DNA from: Stramonita haemastoma
Taxonomy: Eukaryota > Mollusca > Gastropoda > Neogastropoda > Muricidae
Direction of reading: 5' to 3'
Assembly (NCBI GenBank): GCA_030674155.1
Contig: CM060320.1
Span: 16,005,246 to 16,022,745, forward strand
Length of the DNA stretch: 17,500 nucleotides
This document shows, piece by piece, positions 15,530 to 17,500 of the stretch (position 1 is the first letter of the stretch; each line of letters starts with the position of its first letter). The position numbers and the translations under genes are program-made. Under the pieces are notes generated by a model. The model was not told the origin of the DNA. It did no database searches and saw nothing but the letters and a program-made list of their open reading frames with translations.

Positions 15530-15846
15530 CACGTAAAGATAAAGGTAAAGGTGTCCCATAACCTACATGGTCGTAGGGGAGCGAGACATCAGAGACCTCA
15601 CTTCTCCAGGGGCCAGCATAGTGAGGGCAGCGCCCATCTCCTCTCCCTGGCTACTTTACCTTCTCTGACTTTAAAGACGCAGGTACCCATTTACAGCTGG
15701 GTGAACTGGGGGTAGGCCTACTGTGCTGAAACCAAGGCGAGCAAACAGCCACCCATCCACTTGGTAACCGGATGCATGCTGCTTAGGCTTACACTGGCTT
15801 GGGAGAAGTGAGTGCTCTGACCACTGAACTACTTCGTGTCTCCATC
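15530..15846 (-). mobile_element. SINE family B copy 3, full length
   Basis: On the minus strand: a tRNA D-arm/A-box-like TAGTTCAGTGGTCAGAGCAC (plus 15812-15831), then CCTAAGCAGC, then 5S-like AAGTGGATGGGTGGCTG (plus 15747-15763). CTCGCCTTGGTTTCAGCAC, CCAGTTCACCCAGCTGTAAA, TGGGTACCTGCGTC, AGAGAAGGTAAAGTAGC, GAGGAGATGGGCGC and TATGCTGGCCCCTGGAGAAG follow. The end is GGTTATGGGACACCTTTACC and TTTATCTTTACG. It covers everything present in copies 1 and 2 together. No canonical tRNA B box was found in the head. The 5S-like segment may supply the internal promoter instead. Confidence 0.82.
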
Positions 15847-15857
15847 ACACACACACA

Positions 15858-15928
<71 letters not shown>
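15847..15928. repeat. (CA)n microsatellite, one CCA break
   Basis: CA tract with an ACCACA break near 15864. It fills exactly the gap between the 5' end of minus-strand SINE B copy 3 and the truncated 5' end of plus-strand SINE A copy 2. Confidence 0.95.
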
Positions 15929-15932
<4 letters not shown>

Positions 15933-16158
15933 CCTTCGGATGAGACTATAAACCGAGGACCCGTGTGCGAACGCACGCAAAACATTTTGCGCACACGTTA
16001 AACCCTTTCCGCTTTTCGGAAGAGTAGGCCACTGTGTGCCAGTGGGAAGGGATGACTAAATTTACCAAACTGCATACGCACGGGGACTGAATGTAAAAAA
16101 AAAAACGTATGTGCTTATTCCATTATCCTCGAATCGAAATTAAAAAAATACACACACA
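15929..16158 (+). mobile_element. SINE family A copy 2, 5'-truncated
   Basis: It starts AAATCCTTCGGATGAGACTA immediately after the CA tract and lacks the tRNA head. It keeps CCGAGGACCCGTGTGCGAAC, GCAAAACATTTTGC, TTTCCGCTTTTCGGAAGAGT, AGGCCACTGTGTGCC, GACTAAATTTACCAAACTGC, GCACGGGGACTGAATGTAAA, GTGCTTATTCCATTATCC and an A-rich tail ending in a short CA run. The tail merges into the ATCT array. Confidence 0.82.
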
Positions 16159-16159
16159 C

Positions 16160-16272
<113 letters not shown>

Positions 16273-16305
16273 ATACACCATATATACACCATACCAACCG
16301 CAATA

Positions 16306-16340
16306 CCAATATATATATATATGTATATAATTATATGTAT
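16306..16340. repeat. Short (AT)n tract
   Basis: An ATATATATATATATATGTAT-type tract of about 25-35 nt, imperfect at both ends. Confidence 0.7.
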
Positions 16341-16381
16341 ACAGGAAGAAAGTGAAAACCCTGGGCTGCTGAACTACACCA

Positions 16382-16530
16382 GGGCAGAAGAGGTGGGGGA
16401 GGGGGAGAGAAAGGCGGGAGACAATTCACAAGAAAGCAGAACGGAAACGAAAAAGGAAAGAAGAAGAAAAAGGGAAAGGGAAGGAAGGAAGGAAGGAAAG
16501 GAAGGAAGAGGAGAGGAGGGGAGGGAGACT
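16382..16530. repeat. Polypurine tract (GA/GGAA-rich)
   Basis: Almost all purine for about 150 nt, with (GGAA)n-like units at about 16480-16508. The few pyrimidines are near 16420-16447. Mirror-like purine asymmetry could allow triplex DNA. Frames here are Glu/Arg/Lys or Pro/Phe/Leu low complexity. Confidence 0.8.
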
Positions 16531-16599
16531 TACAGACAATAGGATAGATTAAGACCACGAGGGACTTGAGAAAGGGGCAGGGCAGGGATTAACCCGTCT

Positions 16600-16830
16600 C
16601 CTCTGTGTCTGCTCCCCAACGTGGCTCCTCCACCACTCAAACATTTCGTACTCTCTTGTCGCCTGCTCTACATCCGCCCGCCAAAACGAGGCCCGCATGC
16701 ACGTGAGATCGAGGCCTGCCTCCTTCTGGGCGCGCCTGGCATGCTGACGGAAGTCCCGTGGCATCCTGGGAACGGAAGTTACGTCACGGAGACGTGCTAC
16801 GGGCTTGTGGGGGGCAGCTGTCCTGAGTTT
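16600..16830. promoter_or_regulatory. Candidate TATA-less promoter, ETS/CRE/ZNF143-like cluster
   Basis: The segment is visibly richer in CpG than its neighbours. It contains two ACGGAAGT ETS-type sites (16747-16754, 16772-16779), GCATCCTGGGAA (16761-16772; reverse TTCCCAGGATGC, like the ZNF143/Staf core), TTACGTCACG (16779-16788, CRE/ATF-like) and a GGGCGCGCC word at about 16729. There is no TATA box. Such a cluster within 45 bases is typical of housekeeping or bidirectional promoters in animals (known for vertebrates, inferred here). No coding exon is recognised on either side, so direction and target are unknown. Confidence 0.35.
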
Positions 16831-17165
16831 CTTTGATGGGGAGACCGTTCCTCTTTTCCATGTCGTCAGAAGGAGAGTTTCTGGGAGGAGAATCGTCTCG
16901 GTATTGCGGTTGGTATGGTGTGGATGCGGTTTGGGAGTTCAAAGCATGTTGGTGGTGAAGTTTTCTTTTGAAGTGAACTGGATAAAAAGAAGGGATTGAT
17001 CTGCGCCGTCATGCTTTGGGGCATGTTGAGTACACACACACCCACACCATCCACGCATGCCTTGTCCCTGTCCGTCCGCCCAAGCACAGATAAAACAGCT
17101 TTTAATCAGTAAACAAAACAGTTGTACTGAGATGGTGAAGCATTAGCAACATATGTAACAAGCTA
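16831..17165. other. Unique sequence, no gene called
   Basis: Moderate GC, decreasing rightward. It could hold a 5' UTR exon if the element at 16600-16830 is a promoter, but no donor-terminated coding frame of convincing length was found. Minus-strand frame 16866-17087 shows no domain. Confidence 0.35.
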
Positions 17166-17167
17166 AT

Positions 17168-17428
<261 letters not shown>

Positions 17429-17500
<72 letters not shown>
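17429..17500. repeat. (ATCT)n array running off the window
   Basis: Pure CTAT/ATCT units, 18 visible, cut by the window end, so the true length is unknown. Confidence 0.95.

Overview
This window looks like a stretch of animal nuclear genome, most likely from a mollusc and plausibly a gastropod. The evidence is non-coding, intron-like or intergenic sequence of low to moderate GC content, and an extreme load of di-, tri-, tetra- and pentanucleotide microsatellites: (GT)n, (CT)n, (CTGT)n, (ATCT)n, (TTC)n, (TAGTG)n. Several families of Pol III-type SINEs and other short dispersed repeats are also present. Nothing bacterial is visible: no operons, no Shine-Dalgarno-led genes, no dense coding. The taxon call is an inference from texture and has low confidence.

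Layout. 1-2570 is unique AT-rich DNA broken by large microsatellites. 2570-3170 carries two diverged copies of a short dispersed repeat (R2). 3369-3578 is the best coding candidate: a possible last exon of a plus-strand gene, preceded by a good polypyrimidine/AG acceptor and ending in TAA. 3675-7600 is a repeat-rich block with a long interrupted (CT)n, four same-strand copies of an approximately 150-240 bp repeat (R1), a third R2 copy, a full-length tRNA-headed SINE (A1), and two copies of a second SINE (B1, B2). 7795-8934 is mostly simple repeats, including a (GT)n-(CT)n-(CA)n compound. 8935-11280 has no recognisable gene. 11283-11513 is a minisatellite plus a GA/GACA tract. 11701-11846 is a possible short first coding exon ending at a consensus splice donor. 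A perfect 14-bp hairpin lies at 12016-12054. 12490-13125 holds two minus-strand SINE A copies flanking a (GT)n. 13100-14340 is T-rich and contains a 25-nt G run. 14351-14660 is another compound microsatellite. 14860-15340 is a minus-strand tRNA-headed element (SINE E) overlapped by a long plus-strand reading frame. 15530-16158 holds a full-length minus-strand SINE B and a 5'-truncated plus-strand SINE A, placed head to head across a (CA)n tract. 16600-16830 is CpG-richer and has clustered ETS-, CRE- and ZNF143-like motifs, so it is a candidate TATA-less promoter. The window ends in CTGT/CT and ATCT arrays.

No complete protein-coding gene, structural tRNA or rRNA gene, CRISPR array or virus was recognised, and no genes can be shown to work together. 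The main biology here is retroposon and microsatellite dynamics. SINE family B is the most interesting element: its head appears to join a tRNA-like A box to a 5S-rRNA-like segment. Several repeats meet microsatellites exactly at their edges. I did not find a convincing undescribed multi-gene system.
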